Source: Bog-473 sp035551835
GTDB lineage: Bacteria; Actinomycetota; Acidimicrobiia; Acidimicrobiales; RAAP-2
Assembly (NCBI GenBank): GCA_035551835.1
Contig: DASZMN010000110.1
Span: 1-26,065 of the forward strand
Direction: 5' to 3'
DNA length: 26,065 nucleotides
Below, in pieces: positions 10,904 through 18,666 of the stretch. The notes beneath the pieces were generated by a model. That model ran no database searches and was not told the origin of the DNA. It was given only the letters and a program-made list of their open reading frames with translations. The translations under genes were made by a program, and so were the position numbers. The number at the start of each line of letters is the position of its first letter. Within the stretch, counting starts at the first letter, position 1.

Positions 10904-11979
10904 GCAGTCCGCCGGGCCGCGACACGCCGACCCTCGCCGCGCGCGTCGGTGCGCTCGCGTTGCCCAACCCGATCATGACGGCGTCGGGCACGTCGGGACA
11001 CGGCACCGAGCTGGCGGAGTACGGCGACCTGTCCGGTCTCGGCGCGGTGGTCGTGAAATCGCTCGCGGTCGACCCGTGGCCGGGCAATCCCGCGCCGAGG
11101 GTGCACGAGGTGGGGGCGGGCATGCTCAACAGCGTCGGGCTCCAGGGCCCGGGATTGGCGGCGTGGGCGGCCGGCGACCTGCCGGCGCTCGCCGCCTCGG
11201 GTGCACGCGTCGTGGTGAGCATCTGGGGGCGGACGGTGGCGGACTACGGGCGCGCCGCCGAGCTGGTCGCCGCTGCGGCGGCCACCGGCGCCGGCGCCTG
11301 CATCGCCGCGCTCGAGGTCAACGTGAGCTGCCCGAACGTCGAGGACCGCTCGCGGATGTTCGCCCATTCGGCCGAGGCGACCGCCCGTGTCATGGCGGCC
11401 ACCGGCTGTGGGCTGCCGCGCTGGGCCAAGCTGAGCCCGAACGTGCCCGACCTGGTGGAGATCGCAACGGGCGCGCTCGAGGGGGGCGCCGACGGGTTGA
11501 CCCTGGTGAACACGCTGCTCGGGCTCGCCCTGGACCTCGAGTCGGGACGCCCGGTCCTCGGGGGCGGGGGAGGAGGGCTCTCCGGTCCCCCGGTGCATCC
11601 CGTCGCGGTGCGGGCGGTGTGGGAGTGCCGCGCCGCCTTCCCCGAGACGCCGATCGTCGGGGTCGGCGGGGTGCAGTCGGGCCGCGACGCCGTGGAGCTG
11701 CTGGTGGCCGGGGCCGACGGGGTCCAGGTGGGGACGGCCACCTTCCGGGACCCGCGGGCACCCTGGAAGGTGCTGCGCCAGCTGGCGCGCTGGTGTCGGG
11801 ACCACGACACGACGGTCGAGGGGATCCGGGCCGAGGTGCGACGGCGCGTCGACCCTGCGCCACGTCCGCCCGCGACCGGCCCGACCGCGGCGAAGGCGGA
11901 CACGCGCGACGGCGTGACCGCGACGTCATCGGGCGGCGCGCGTGCGACGTCGGTCGAGAACGGAGGACGACATGGCTGA
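10900..11979 (+). CDS. pyrD: dihydroorotate dehydrogenase, class 1B type
   Basis: Oxidises dihydroorotate to orotate on an FMN-binding TIM barrel. It has 359 residues. Class 1 features: NPIMTASGTSGHG near the N-terminus, catalytic cysteine Cys144 in NVSCPNV where class 2 enzymes have serine, and the glycine-rich GGGGGGLSGPPVHP flavin loop. No N-terminal membrane helix is seen, unlike quinone-dependent class 2 enzymes. Class 1B enzymes normally pair with the PyrK iron-sulfur/FAD subunit, but no pyrK is present between carB and pyrD or anywhere in the window. About 45 C-terminal residues rich in Pro, Ala, Thr and Gly extend beyond the fold. It starts at ATG 10900, coupled to carB, and overlaps pyrF by 8 bases. 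The class 1B call rests on sequence resemblance. Confidence 0.93.
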
Positions 11980-12811
11980 CACCTTCGGCGATCGGGTCGC
12001 CGCGGCGGTCCGCGCGACGGGGCCGTTGTGCGCGGGGATCGATCCGTCCGCGGCGTTGCTCGATGCGTGGGGCTTGCGCGACGATCCCGCGGGGCTGCGC
12101 GCGTTCTGCACGACGTGTGTCGAGGCGTTCGCCGACACCGTCGGTGTGATCAAGCCGCAGGTCGCCTTCTTCGAGCGCTACGGGTCCGCCGGCATGGCCG
12201 AGCTCGAACGACTCCTTGCGGCGGCGAGAGACGCAGGGCTCGTCGTCATCAACGACGCCAAGCGCGGCGACATCGACACGACGGCACAGGCCTACGCCGA
12301 CGCGTGGGTAGGTGACGCCAGCCCGCTGGCGGCCGATGCGGTGACGGTGCATGCGTACCTGGGTCTCGGCGCGCTGGCACCACTGATCCGCCTGGCCGCC
12401 GGCAACGGCCGCGGCGTGATCGTGGTGGTCCGCAGTTCCAATCCCGAAGGCCGAACTCTGCAGCAGGCGATCACGGCGGACGGGGCCTCCGTCGAGGACA
12501 TGCTGCTCGGCGAGATCGCGGCGCTCAATGCACGCGCGGACATGCCGGCCGGCACCGTCGGCGCCGTCATCGGGGCGACGCTGCCGCCGTCTGGGTTTGC
12601 ATTATCCCAGCTCAACGGCATTATTCTCGCCCCCGGCCTCGGGGCCCAGGGGGCGGCCCCGTCCGACGTGGCCACGCGGTTCGCCGGCTGCGCGGCGGGA
12701 ACCGTCTTGCCCAGCAGCTCGCGCGGGCTGCTGCAACACGGCCCGCAGGCCGACGAGTTGCGGCGCCACGCCCGCTCACTGGTGCGCGACCTCTCGGTGG
12801 CGATGGGCTGA
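11972..12811 (+). CDS. pyrF: orotidine 5'-phosphate decarboxylase, type 2
   Basis: Decarboxylates OMP to UMP, the final step of the pathway. It has 279 residues, longer than the 230-residue type 1 enzyme and typical of the type 2 subfamily of Actinobacteria and Myxobacteria. The catalytic Asp-Lys-Asp array is in NDAKRGDIDTTAQAYADAW with Lys97; GIDPS near the N-terminus and VIKPQVAFFERYG are also family motifs. The start is ATG 11972, with GGAGG at 11962-11966, inside the last 8 bases of pyrD. A small AT-rich patch around 12595-12628 contains a rare TTA leucine codon at 12602. This is the last pyr gene; pyrE, needed to make OMP, is not in the window. Confidence 0.96.
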   Translation: MADTFGDRVAAAVRATGPLCAGIDPSAALLDAWGLRDDPAGLRAFCTTCVEAFADTVGVIKPQVAFFERYGSAGMAELERLLAAARDAGLVVINDAKRGDIDTTAQAYADAWVGDASPLAADAVTVHAYLGLGALAPLIRLAAGNGRGVIVVVRSSNPEGRTLQQAITADGASVEDMLLGEIAALNARADMPAGTVGAVIGATLPPSGFALSQLNGIILAPGLGAQGAAPSDVATRFAGCAAGTVLPSSSRGLLQHGPQADELRRHARSLVRDLSVAMG

Positions 12812-12826
12812 AGAGGGAAAATGGGT

Positions 12827-12855
12827 GTGAACGCTCCTGGCCGAGGCGCTATGGT
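12827..12855 (+). promoter_or_regulatory. putative mihF promoter giving a leaderless mRNA
   Basis: TATGGT at 12850-12855 fits the actinobacterial -10 TANNNT, with GTGAAC (12827-12832) 17 bases upstream as a weak -35. The predicted start at about 12862 falls at the ATG (12863) of mihF, so the mRNA would have almost no leader. The pyrF-mihF gap has no convincing Shine-Dalgarno for this ATG, in keeping with leaderless translation. Confidence 0.5.
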
Positions 12856-12862
12856 CTCGCCC

Positions 12863-13180
12863 ATGCCGCAACCTCCCGCACTGACCCCCGAGCAGCGCGC
12901 CGCTGCCCTCGAGAAGGCTGCCAAGGTTCGCCGTGAGCGGGCCGAGGTGAAGGACAAGCTCAAGATGGGCTCACTTTCGTTGGCGGACCTCCTGACCGAG
13001 GCGGACTCCAACGAGACCATCGGCAAGATGAAGGTGGTCTCGGTCCTCGAGTCCCTGCCCGGACTGGGCAAGGTCAAGGCCCGACGCCTCATGGAGACCG
13101 TCGGTATCAGCGACAGCCGGCGGCTGCAGGGACTCGGCGCCAAGCAGCGCGAGGCGCTGCTCAAAGAGACTGCGCGCTGA
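12863..13180 (+). CDS. mihF: actinobacterial integration host factor MihF
   Basis: Small nucleoid-associated protein that binds DNA through a helix-two-turn-helix unit; essential in mycobacteria and found in Actinobacteria. From ATG 12863 the protein has 105 residues, close to the mycobacterial protein. It begins MPQPPALTPEQRAAALEKAA, with a long N-terminal helix, then KMKVVSVLESLPGLGKVKARRLME, where LPGLGKVKA is the helix-two-turn-helix core, and ends in RRLQGLGAKQREALL. In-frame ATGs at 12821 and 12851 would add 14 or 4 residues; 12863 is preferred for protein length and the -10 box just upstream. Its position between pyrF and gmk is the canonical actinobacterial one and is among the strongest taxonomic clues here. 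Confidence 0.95.
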   Translation: MPQPPALTPEQRAAALEKAAKVRRERAEVKDKLKMGSLSLADLLTEADSNETIGKMKVVSVLESLPGLGKVKARRLMETVGISDSRRLQGLGAKQREALLKETAR

Positions 13181-13208
13181 ACCCCCCGCAGGCGAGCCGC
13201 ACATCTTT

Positions 13209-13769
13209 GTGCTCATCGGCCCCGGCGGGGCTGGCAAGGGCACGCTGGCGGCGGAGCTTGTTGCGCGCGACCCGAGCATCTGGCTGAGCCGCAGTTGGAC
13301 CACGCGCGCGCCGCGCCCAGGCGAGCGCGAGCGCGGTGCCTACGTCTTCGTCGATCGTCCCACCTTCGAACAGGCGGTCGCGCAGGGCGGCTTCTTCGAG
13401 TGGGCGGAATTCCTCGACTACCTCATGGGCACGCCGATCCCGGACCCTCCCCCGGGCCGCGACGTCCTGCTCGAGATCGACGTGCAGGGAGCGGAGCAGG
13501 TCTTGCGCCAACGGCCCGACGCCACGGTCATCTTGTTGCTGCCCCCGTCCCCCGAGGTCCAGGCGGAGCGCCTGGCGGCCCGGGGCGACGACGAGGAGCA
13601 CATCGCGCGCCGGGTCGAGCTCGGGCGCACCGAGGTGGAGCGGGGCGCCAAAATCGCAGCCCACACGGTGGTCAACGAGGACCTTGACCGGGCCCTTTCC
13701 GAGCTGATGGCTATACTGGATCGGAGTCGCACGGCTGCCCCTTGCGCCGCGAACCCGGAGGAATCCTGA
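13209..13769 (+). CDS. gmk: guanylate kinase
   Basis: Phosphorylates GMP to GDP with ATP. It has 186 residues. The P-loop is GPGGAGKGT at 4-12; GMP-binding residues follow in SWTTRAPRPGERERGAYVFV and FFEWAEF, then LLEIDVQGAEQV and the lid RVELGRTEVERG, ending with VVNEDLDRAL. The only canonical in-frame start after mihF is GTG 13209, which cuts close to the first beta strand; the upstream codons would read PHIFV, as in homologues, so a non-standard start slightly upstream cannot be excluded. The Shine-Dalgarno is weak. Where relatives have a tyrosine before the Gly-Thr/Ser of the GMP phosphate site, this protein has LMGTP. Its TGA overlaps the rpoZ ATG by one base. Confidence 0.93.
   Translation: MLIGPGGAGKGTLAAELVARDPSIWLSRSWTTRAPRPGERERGAYVFVDRPTFEQAVAQGGFFEWAEFLDYLMGTPIPDPPPGRDVLLEIDVQGAEQVLRQRPDATVILLLPPSPEVQAERLAARGDDEEHIARRVELGRTEVERGAKIAAHTVVNEDLDRALSELMAILDRSRTAAPCAANPEES
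13684..13717 (+). promoter_or_regulatory. possible internal promoter for rpoZ
   Basis: TATACT at 13712-13717 is a five-of-six match to the -10 consensus, and TTGACC lies at 13684-13689. The spacer is 22 bases, too long for a normal sigma-70 promoter, so the -35 may be coincidental. It lies inside the 3' end of gmk and its -10 uses an ATA isoleucine codon, expected to be rare at this base composition. rpoZ would have a leader of about 45 bases. Confidence 0.3.
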
Positions 13770-14164
13770 TGGCCCAAGGCCGCCACACGCTCATGGACCC
13801 ACCCATTGAGGACCTGTTGGACAAGGTCGACTCGAAGTTCACCCTGGTCGCGCTCGGCTCCGCCCGCGCCCGCCAGGTCAACTCCTACTACAACAGCCTG
13901 GGCGAGGGCCTCGGCAAGGTCGTGCCGCCCCAGGTGACCTCGGTGTCCGGCAAGCCCGTGTCCATTGCCTTCGAGGAGATCGCGGCCGGCAAGGCCACGT
14001 TCACCCGTCCCGACCCCGAGGAGGAGGCGGCGCTGGCCGCCGCCATCGCCGACGCGGCCGAGTCGGGCCTGCTCGCCGAGGCAGAAGCCGAGGGCGGTGG
14101 CGAGGCCGTGGCCGAGGTGATCGAAGCGCGCGACGTCGGGGACGACGGCCCGACCGCGAGCTAG
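13769..14164 (+). CDS. rpoZ: DNA-directed RNA polymerase omega subunit
   Basis: Small subunit that helps beta-prime fold and assemble into RNA polymerase. It has 131 residues. The conserved core is PPIEDLLDKVDSKFTLVALGSARARQVNSYY at about residues 11-41, then GKPVSIAFEEIAAGKATF at 62-79. The C-terminal 50 residues are acidic and alanine-rich (EEEAALAAAIADAAE and beyond), longer than in E. coli but typical of actinobacterial omega. ATG 13769 has GGAGG at 13757-13761, seven bases upstream, and overlaps the gmk stop as TGATG. gmk-rpoZ-coaBC is the standard neighbourhood in Actinobacteria. Identification is secure. Confidence 0.96.
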   Translation: MAQGRHTLMDPPIEDLLDKVDSKFTLVALGSARARQVNSYYNSLGEGLGKVVPPQVTSVSGKPVSIAFEEIAAGKATFTRPDPEEEAALAAAIADAAESGLLAEAEAEGGGEAVAEVIEARDVGDDGPTAS

Positions 14165-14192
14165 CGGGGCGAGGGCGCGGCGGTCGCCGCCC

Positions 14193-15440
14193 ATGGCCGA
14201 CGACCAGTCTGGGCAAGGCGGCCCCGCCCATCAGCCCCGAGTCGTCCTCGGGGTGTCCGGCGGGATCGCCGCCTACAAGGCCGTCGAGGTCTGCCGGCGA
14301 CTGGTCGACGCCGGCATCCACGTGACCCCGGTCCTCACCCACGACGCCACGCGCTTCGTGGGCCCGTTGACCTTTTCTGCGCTGGCCTCCGAGCCGGCGC
14401 AGCTCTCCCTGTGGGACGAGGCGTCCCCGATCCCGCACACGAGGCTGGGCCAACGCGCCGATCTGATCGTGGTGGCGCCAGCGACGGCGCACACGTTGGC
14501 CCGCTACGCGGCCGGGCTCTCCGACGACCTGCTGTTGGCGACCCTCCTCGCCACCCGGGCGCCGGTGCTCGTCTGTCCGGCCATGCACACCGAGATGTGG
14601 GAGCACGCCTCGGTGCGGGACAACCTGGCGACGCTCGAGCGCCGCGGGGTGGAGGTCGTGCCACCCGAGAGCGGCCGGCTGGCGGGCGGCGACTCGGGCG
14701 AGGGGCGGCTGGCGGATCCCGCCGTGATCGTGGCCCGGGTGCTGGAGCGGCTCGGGCGCGACGCCCGCCGCGACCTCTCGGGCGCCCACGTCGTCGTGAG
14801 CGCGGGCGGTACGCGCGAGCCGCTCGACCCGGTCCGCTTCATCACGAACCGCTCGTCCGGCAAGCAGGGGCATGCCATTGCCGTTGCAGCGGCGCGCCGA
14901 GGGGCGGCCGTCACGCTCGTCACCTCGTCGCCGCTGGCGTTGCCGCCCGACGTGCGCATCACCCGGGTCGACGTCGAAACGGCCGCGGACATGGAGGAGG
15001 CGGTGGGTGCGGCCGCCGAAGGGGCCGATGTCGTCGTCATGGCAGCTGCGGTGGCCGATTTCCGCCCCAAGGCGACGGCCGGGACGAAGCTCTCGAAGGA
15101 GGACGGCATCCCCGAGGTCGTGCTCGAGCCGACGCCCGACATCCTGGCCGGCCTGGCCCGACGGAACGTGCCCGGGCAGGTCATCGTGGGCTTCGCGGCC
15201 GAGACGCACGACGCCATCGAGCGGGGCCGGCGCAAACTCGAGCGCAAGGGAGTCGACCTTCTCGTCGTTAACGACGTGAGCGCGCCGGGCGTGGGCTTTG
15301 ACCATGACACGAACGCCGTCGCGATCCTGGGCGCGGATGGGAACGCCACCGAAATCCCATTGACCTCCAAGGATGCAGTGGCAAATGCCGTATTGGATAT
15401 GGTGATCGATCACCTCAACGAGAAGCGGAGCAGGACGTGA
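14193..15440 (+). CDS. coaBC: bifunctional phosphopantothenoylcysteine synthetase / decarboxylase
   Basis: Two consecutive steps of coenzyme A synthesis: CoaB ligates cysteine to 4'-phosphopantothenate using CTP and CoaC decarboxylates the product on FMN. It has 415 residues. The CoaC domain (about 14-185) shows GVSGGIAAYKA, catalytic His82 in PHTRLG, APATAHT and PAMHTEMW (129-136). The CoaB domain (about 195-410) shows SAGGTREPLDPVRFITNRSSGKQG, MAAAVADFRPK and the KLSKE lysine loop. Two residues differ from E. coli: the PxMN asparagine is His132, and the redox cysteine of the ACGD motif is Gly165 (LAGGDSGEGRL). The change of Asn to His is common in Actinobacteria. It starts at ATG 14193, 28 bases after rpoZ; its stop overlaps the metK GTG. 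Confidence 0.96.
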   Translation: MADDQSGQGGPAHQPRVVLGVSGGIAAYKAVEVCRRLVDAGIHVTPVLTHDATRFVGPLTFSALASEPAQLSLWDEASPIPHTRLGQRADLIVVAPATAHTLARYAAGLSDDLLLATLLATRAPVLVCPAMHTEMWEHASVRDNLATLERRGVEVVPPESGRLAGGDSGEGRLADPAVIVARVLERLGRDARRDLSGAHVVVSAGGTREPLDPVRFITNRSSGKQGHAIAVAAARRGAAVTLVTSSPLALPPDVRITRVDVETAADMEEAVGAAAEGADVVVMAAAVADFRPKATAGTKLSKEDGIPEVVLEPTPDILAGLARRNVPGQVIVGFAAETHDAIERGRRKLERKGVDLLVVNDVSAPGVGFDHDTNAVAILGADGNATEIPLTSKDAVANAVLDMVIDHLNEKRSRT

Positions 15441-16627
15441 AGACGACATTCACCTCGGAGTCGGTCACCGAGGGACACCCGGACAAGATGGCGGACCAAA
15501 TCTCGGACGCCGTCCTGGACGCTCTCCTCGAAGGCGATCCGAACAGCCGTGTCGCGTGCGAGACCCTGCTCACCACCGGCCTGGTCGTGGTGGCCGGCGA
15601 GGTCACGACGGAGACGTACGTCGACATCCCGGCGCTCGTGCGCGAGACCGTGTGCGACATCGGCTACGACAACGATGCGTACGGATTCAACGGCAAGACG
15701 TGCGGCGTCCTGGTCTCGCTCGACGCGCAGTCGCCTGACATCGCACAAGGCGTCGACGCCGCGCTCGAGCTGCGCAGCGGCAAGGGTGGCGAGGACGTGC
15801 TGAATGCCCAGGGCGCCGGGGACCAGGGAATGATGTTCGGCTATGCCTGCGACGAGACGCCGGACCTGATGCCGTTGCCGATCTGGCTCTCGCACCGCCT
15901 CTCGGAGCGCCTGGCCCAGGTGCGCCGGGCCGGGACCGTGCCGTACCTGCGGCCAGACGGCAAGACGCAGGTCTCGGTCGTCTACGAGGACGGCCGGCCG
16001 GTGCGTATCGACACCGTGCTGATCTCGACGCAGCACGCCGGTGGCATCGACCTCGAGGAGCAGCTGCGCCCCGACCTGATTGAGCACGTGATCACGCCGC
16101 TGCTTCCGACGGACCTCGACAGCGCGGACATCCGGATCTTCTGCAACCCGACGGGCATCTTCGAGCTGGGCGGACCCCACGCCGACACCGGCCTCACGGG
16201 GCGCAAGATCATCGTCGACACCTATGGCGGCATGGCCCGCCACGGTGGCGGCGCCTTCTCCGGGAAGGACCCGTCGAAGGTGGACCGCTCGGCTGCGTAC
16301 GCGGCACGTTGGGTGGCCAAGCACGTCGTCGCCGCGGGCGCGGCGAAGCGCTGCGAGGTGCAGGTGGCCTACGCGATCGGCGTCGCGCACCCCGTGTCGT
16401 TGCTTGTCGAGACGTTCGGCACCGAAGCCGTCGAGCCGCAGAAGATCTCCGACGCGGTGCGCGAGTTGTTCGACCTCCGCCCGGCCGCCATCTCGCGTGA
16501 CCTCGAGTTGCGCCGCCCGATCTACAAGAAGACGGCGGCCTATGGGCACTTCGGTCGCTCCGAGAAGGAATTCACCTGGGAGGCCACCCCGCGGGTGGAC
16601 GACCTGCGGGCCGCGCTCGGGCTCTGA
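15437..16627 (+). CDS. metK: S-adenosylmethionine synthetase
   Basis: Makes S-adenosylmethionine from ATP and methionine in the cytoplasm. It has 396 residues, normal length. Both family signatures are present: GAGDQGMMFGYA near residues 126-137 and GGGAFSGKDPSKVDRSAAY near 270-288. The N-terminal TSESVTEGHPDKMADQISDAVLD contains the ATP-binding His and Asp. It starts at GTG 15437, overlapping the coaBC stop (GTGA). With no gap there is no room for a SAM riboswitch of its own, so expression probably depends on the upstream transcript. Two hairpins follow before priA. Def, Fmt and the methyltransferase downstream belong to one-carbon metabolism, but the order is a conserved actinobacterial one. 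Confidence 0.97.
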   Translation: MKTTFTSESVTEGHPDKMADQISDAVLDALLEGDPNSRVACETLLTTGLVVVAGEVTTETYVDIPALVRETVCDIGYDNDAYGFNGKTCGVLVSLDAQSPDIAQGVDAALELRSGKGGEDVLNAQGAGDQGMMFGYACDETPDLMPLPIWLSHRLSERLAQVRRAGTVPYLRPDGKTQVSVVYEDGRPVRIDTVLISTQHAGGIDLEEQLRPDLIEHVITPLLPTDLDSADIRIFCNPTGIFELGGPHADTGLTGRKIIVDTYGGMARHGGGAFSGKDPSKVDRSAAYAARWVAKHVVAAGAAKRCEVQVAYAIGVAHPVSLLVETFGTEAVEPQKISDAVRELFDLRPAAISRDLELRRPIYKKTAAYGHFGRSEKEFTWEATPRVDDLRAALGL

Positions 16628-16637
16628 GCAGGCGCCC

Positions 16638-16675
16638 GCTCCCCTGAGGGGAGCCGTCGGGGTGCTGGTGGCACC
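16638..16675 (+). terminator. two consecutive hairpins between metK and priA
   Basis: GCTCCCC (16638-16644) and GGGGAGC (16648-16654) form a perfect 7-bp stem with a TGA loop, 10 bases after the metK stop. It is followed by GGTGC (16661-16665) and GGTGC's complement GCACC (16671-16675), a 5-bp stem with loop TGGTG that ends directly at the priA ATG. No T-run follows either stem. The first may be a U-less terminator or 3'-end stabiliser; the second may affect priA initiation. Both readings are inference. Confidence 0.45.
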
Positions 16676-18619
16676 ATGACCAAGGTGGACACCACTGCGC
16701 GCACGGTGCGCGTGCGCACCGAGGTGGCCGCGCTCGGCAAGGTCTTCGATTACGCCGTCCCGGCCCAGTGGGCCTTCGACGTGCGCGTCGGCACCCGGGT
16801 CCGTGTCCCCCTGCACGGCCGTTCGGTGCGGGGGTGGGTCGTCGGGACGCCGGCACCGGGGGACAGGTTGGCCGGCGGGGGCGTCGCGGACGGGCCGCCG
16901 TTCGTCGACCTCCTGCCGCTGAAGGCGTGGCTGGGCTGGGGGCCGCCCGAGGACCTGGTCGAACTGGCCGAGTGGGCGGCGTGGCGGTGGGCCGGACCGC
17001 CGACCTTCTTTCTGCGGGTGGCGTCGCCCGAAGCCATCGTGCGCGCGCTGCCCGAACCTTCACGCACCCCGGCCGGGCCACGCCCGGCGACCGGCCCTGC
17101 CGGCACGCCGCCGTCGTCGCCGCCGCCGCCGCCGTGGGCGGCCGCGCTCATGGCGGGTGCGACCGAGACGATGGTGCGCCTGCCCCCGGCCACCGATCTC
17201 ATCGACCTCGTGTTGTCGGTGGTCGAGGACGAAGGGGTGCGCGCCCGCGCCGGCAGCGTCGTGGTGCTGGTCCCGTCGACGGGCTGGGCGGAGCGCCTGG
17301 CGCAGAGGCTGGTGCGGCGGGGCGTGGCGGCGACGCGCACCTGGGAGCAGGCCCGCGCCGGGTGGCCGGTCGTCGTCGGCACGCGCACTGGCGCGTGGGC
17401 GCCGGTCCCGCGGCTGGCCGCTGCCATCGTGCTCGACGCGCACGACGCGGCCTATCGCGAAGAGAGCGCGCCGACCTACAGCGCGGTCGAGGTGCTGCGC
17501 GAGCGGGCCCTGCGGGCTGGAGCGCCGTGCGTGCTCGCGTCGCCCGTCCCGCCCGTCGAGTTGACGGCGCGGCGTAGCGTGGCGACGGTTGCGGTTGCGC
17601 CATCCGATGAGCGGTCGGGCTGGCCCGCCCTCGAACGGGTCGACCGCTTGGGAGCCGATCCGCGGACTGGGATGTTCTCCGAGGAGTTCGTCCGGCTGGC
17701 CCGCTCGGTGCTCGACGACCCGACCGCGGCCGCACGCGGTCCGCTGGTGTGCGTCTACAACCGCACCGGCGGCGCGCGCCTGCTGTCGTGCGCGCACTGT
17801 GGGGAACTGGCGCAATGCACCCGCTGCGGCGCGGCCGTGGCGCGTCCACCCGACGAGCAGGTGCTGCACTGCCCGCGCTGCGGGGAGACGCGGCCCGTCG
17901 TGTGCTCGCACTGCGGGCGGCTGCGAATGAAGGCCCTCCGCGTGGGCGTGAGCCGGTTGCGCGACGAGCTGGCGGCACTGCTCGGCGTGCCGGTCGGCGA
18001 GGTCGCCGGACCGCGCGCCGCGGCGCGGCAGACCGACGGCGCCGCCGCCGACGCCAATGTCAATGCCGTCGCCGATGCGTCGGGGTCGCCGGCCGAGCCG
18101 GTGCTGATCGGCACCGAGGCGGCGCTCCATCGCGTGCGCCGGGCCGCGGCCGTGGCGTTCCTCGACATCGACCTGCACCTGTTGGCGGCGCGGCTCTCGG
18201 CCACCGAGGAGACGCTCTCGCTCCTGGTGCGGGCCGGCCGCCTGGTTGGCCCCCGTGGCTCGGGGCCCGCCACGGCGCGGGTGCTCGTCCAGACGCGCCT
18301 GCCGGACCACCCCGTCCTGGCCGCCGTGGCCGCGGGGGAGCCCGGCCCCGTCCTCGACGCCGAGGCCGAGGTCCGGCGCGCCGCCGGCCTGCCGCCGTTC
18401 TCGGCGCTGGCCCTCGTGTCCGGGTCCCTGGCCGCTGCGCACGCCGACGCGTTGGCCGCGGCGACCGTCACCGACCCGGCCGTCTCGGTGACGCCGCTCG
18501 ACCGGGCGCGGTTCCTCGTGCAGGCGCCCGGGCACCGCCCGCTCTGCGATCTGCTGGCCAGCGTGGCGCGGCCGCCCGGGCGCGGGCTGCGCATCGAAGT
18601 CGACCCGACGGCGCTCTGA
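16676..18619 (+). CDS. priA: PriA-like primosomal protein N', helicase motifs lost
   Basis: Homologue of the replication-restart protein PriA. It has 647 residues against about 730 for E. coli. The N-terminal 3'-DNA-end-binding domain (about 8-105) is present, and the two zinc fingers are complete: eight cysteines in four CxxC pairs between residues 371 and 414 (SCAHCG, CTRCG, HCPRCG, VCSHCG). The ATPase is degraded: the Walker A site near residue 160 reads AGATETMV without a GKT, the DEEH box near 252 reads LDAHDAAY, and the GTQM..KG.d and QVAGRAGR motifs are replaced by GTEAALHRV and LVRAGRLVG. Actinobacterial PriA proteins are generally like this, so it likely acts as a DNA/protein scaffold and not as a helicase. 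A proline run interrupts residues 120-150. Confidence 0.9.
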   Translation: MTKVDTTARTVRVRTEVAALGKVFDYAVPAQWAFDVRVGTRVRVPLHGRSVRGWVVGTPAPGDRLAGGGVADGPPFVDLLPLKAWLGWGPPEDLVELAEWAAWRWAGPPTFFLRVASPEAIVRALPEPSRTPAGPRPATGPAGTPPSSPPPPPWAAALMAGATETMVRLPPATDLIDLVLSVVEDEGVRARAGSVVVLVPSTGWAERLAQRLVRRGVAATRTWEQARAGWPVVVGTRTGAWAPVPRLAAAIVLDAHDAAYREESAPTYSAVEVLRERALRAGAPCVLASPVPPVELTARRSVATVAVAPSDERSGWPALERVDRLGADPRTGMFSEEFVRLARSVLDDPTAAARGPLVCVYNRTGGARLLSCAHCGELAQCTRCGAAVARPPDEQVLHCPRCGETRPVVCSHCGRLRMKALRVGVSRLRDELAALLGVPVGEVAGPRAAARQTDGAAADANVNAVADASGSPAEPVLIGTEAALHRVRRAAAVAFLDIDLHLLAARLSATEETLSLLVRAGRLVGPRGSGPATARVLVQTRLPDHPVLAAVAAGEPGPVLDAEAEVRRAAGLPPFSALALVSGSLAAAHADALAAATVTDPAVSVTPLDRARFLVQAPGHRPLCDLLASVARPPGRGLRIEVDPTAL

Positions 18620-18666
18620 GCAGGCACCGCCCGGTCACCGCGGCCCGGGCCGGAAACGGCCGCCGG

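Noticed and set aside
15360..15436. A metK promoter or SAM riboswitch at the end of coaBC (TTGACC at 15360, TATGGT at 15398)
   Set aside because: The two boxes are 32 bases apart, no other -10 is well placed, and metK overlaps coaBC so there is no leader for a riboswitch.
17060..18535. Long minus-strand open frame opposite priA, and similar ones opposite pyrC, coaBC, metK and ribBA
   Set aside because: All are composition artefacts: low-complexity translations, no motifs, and exact registration with well-identified plus-strand genes.
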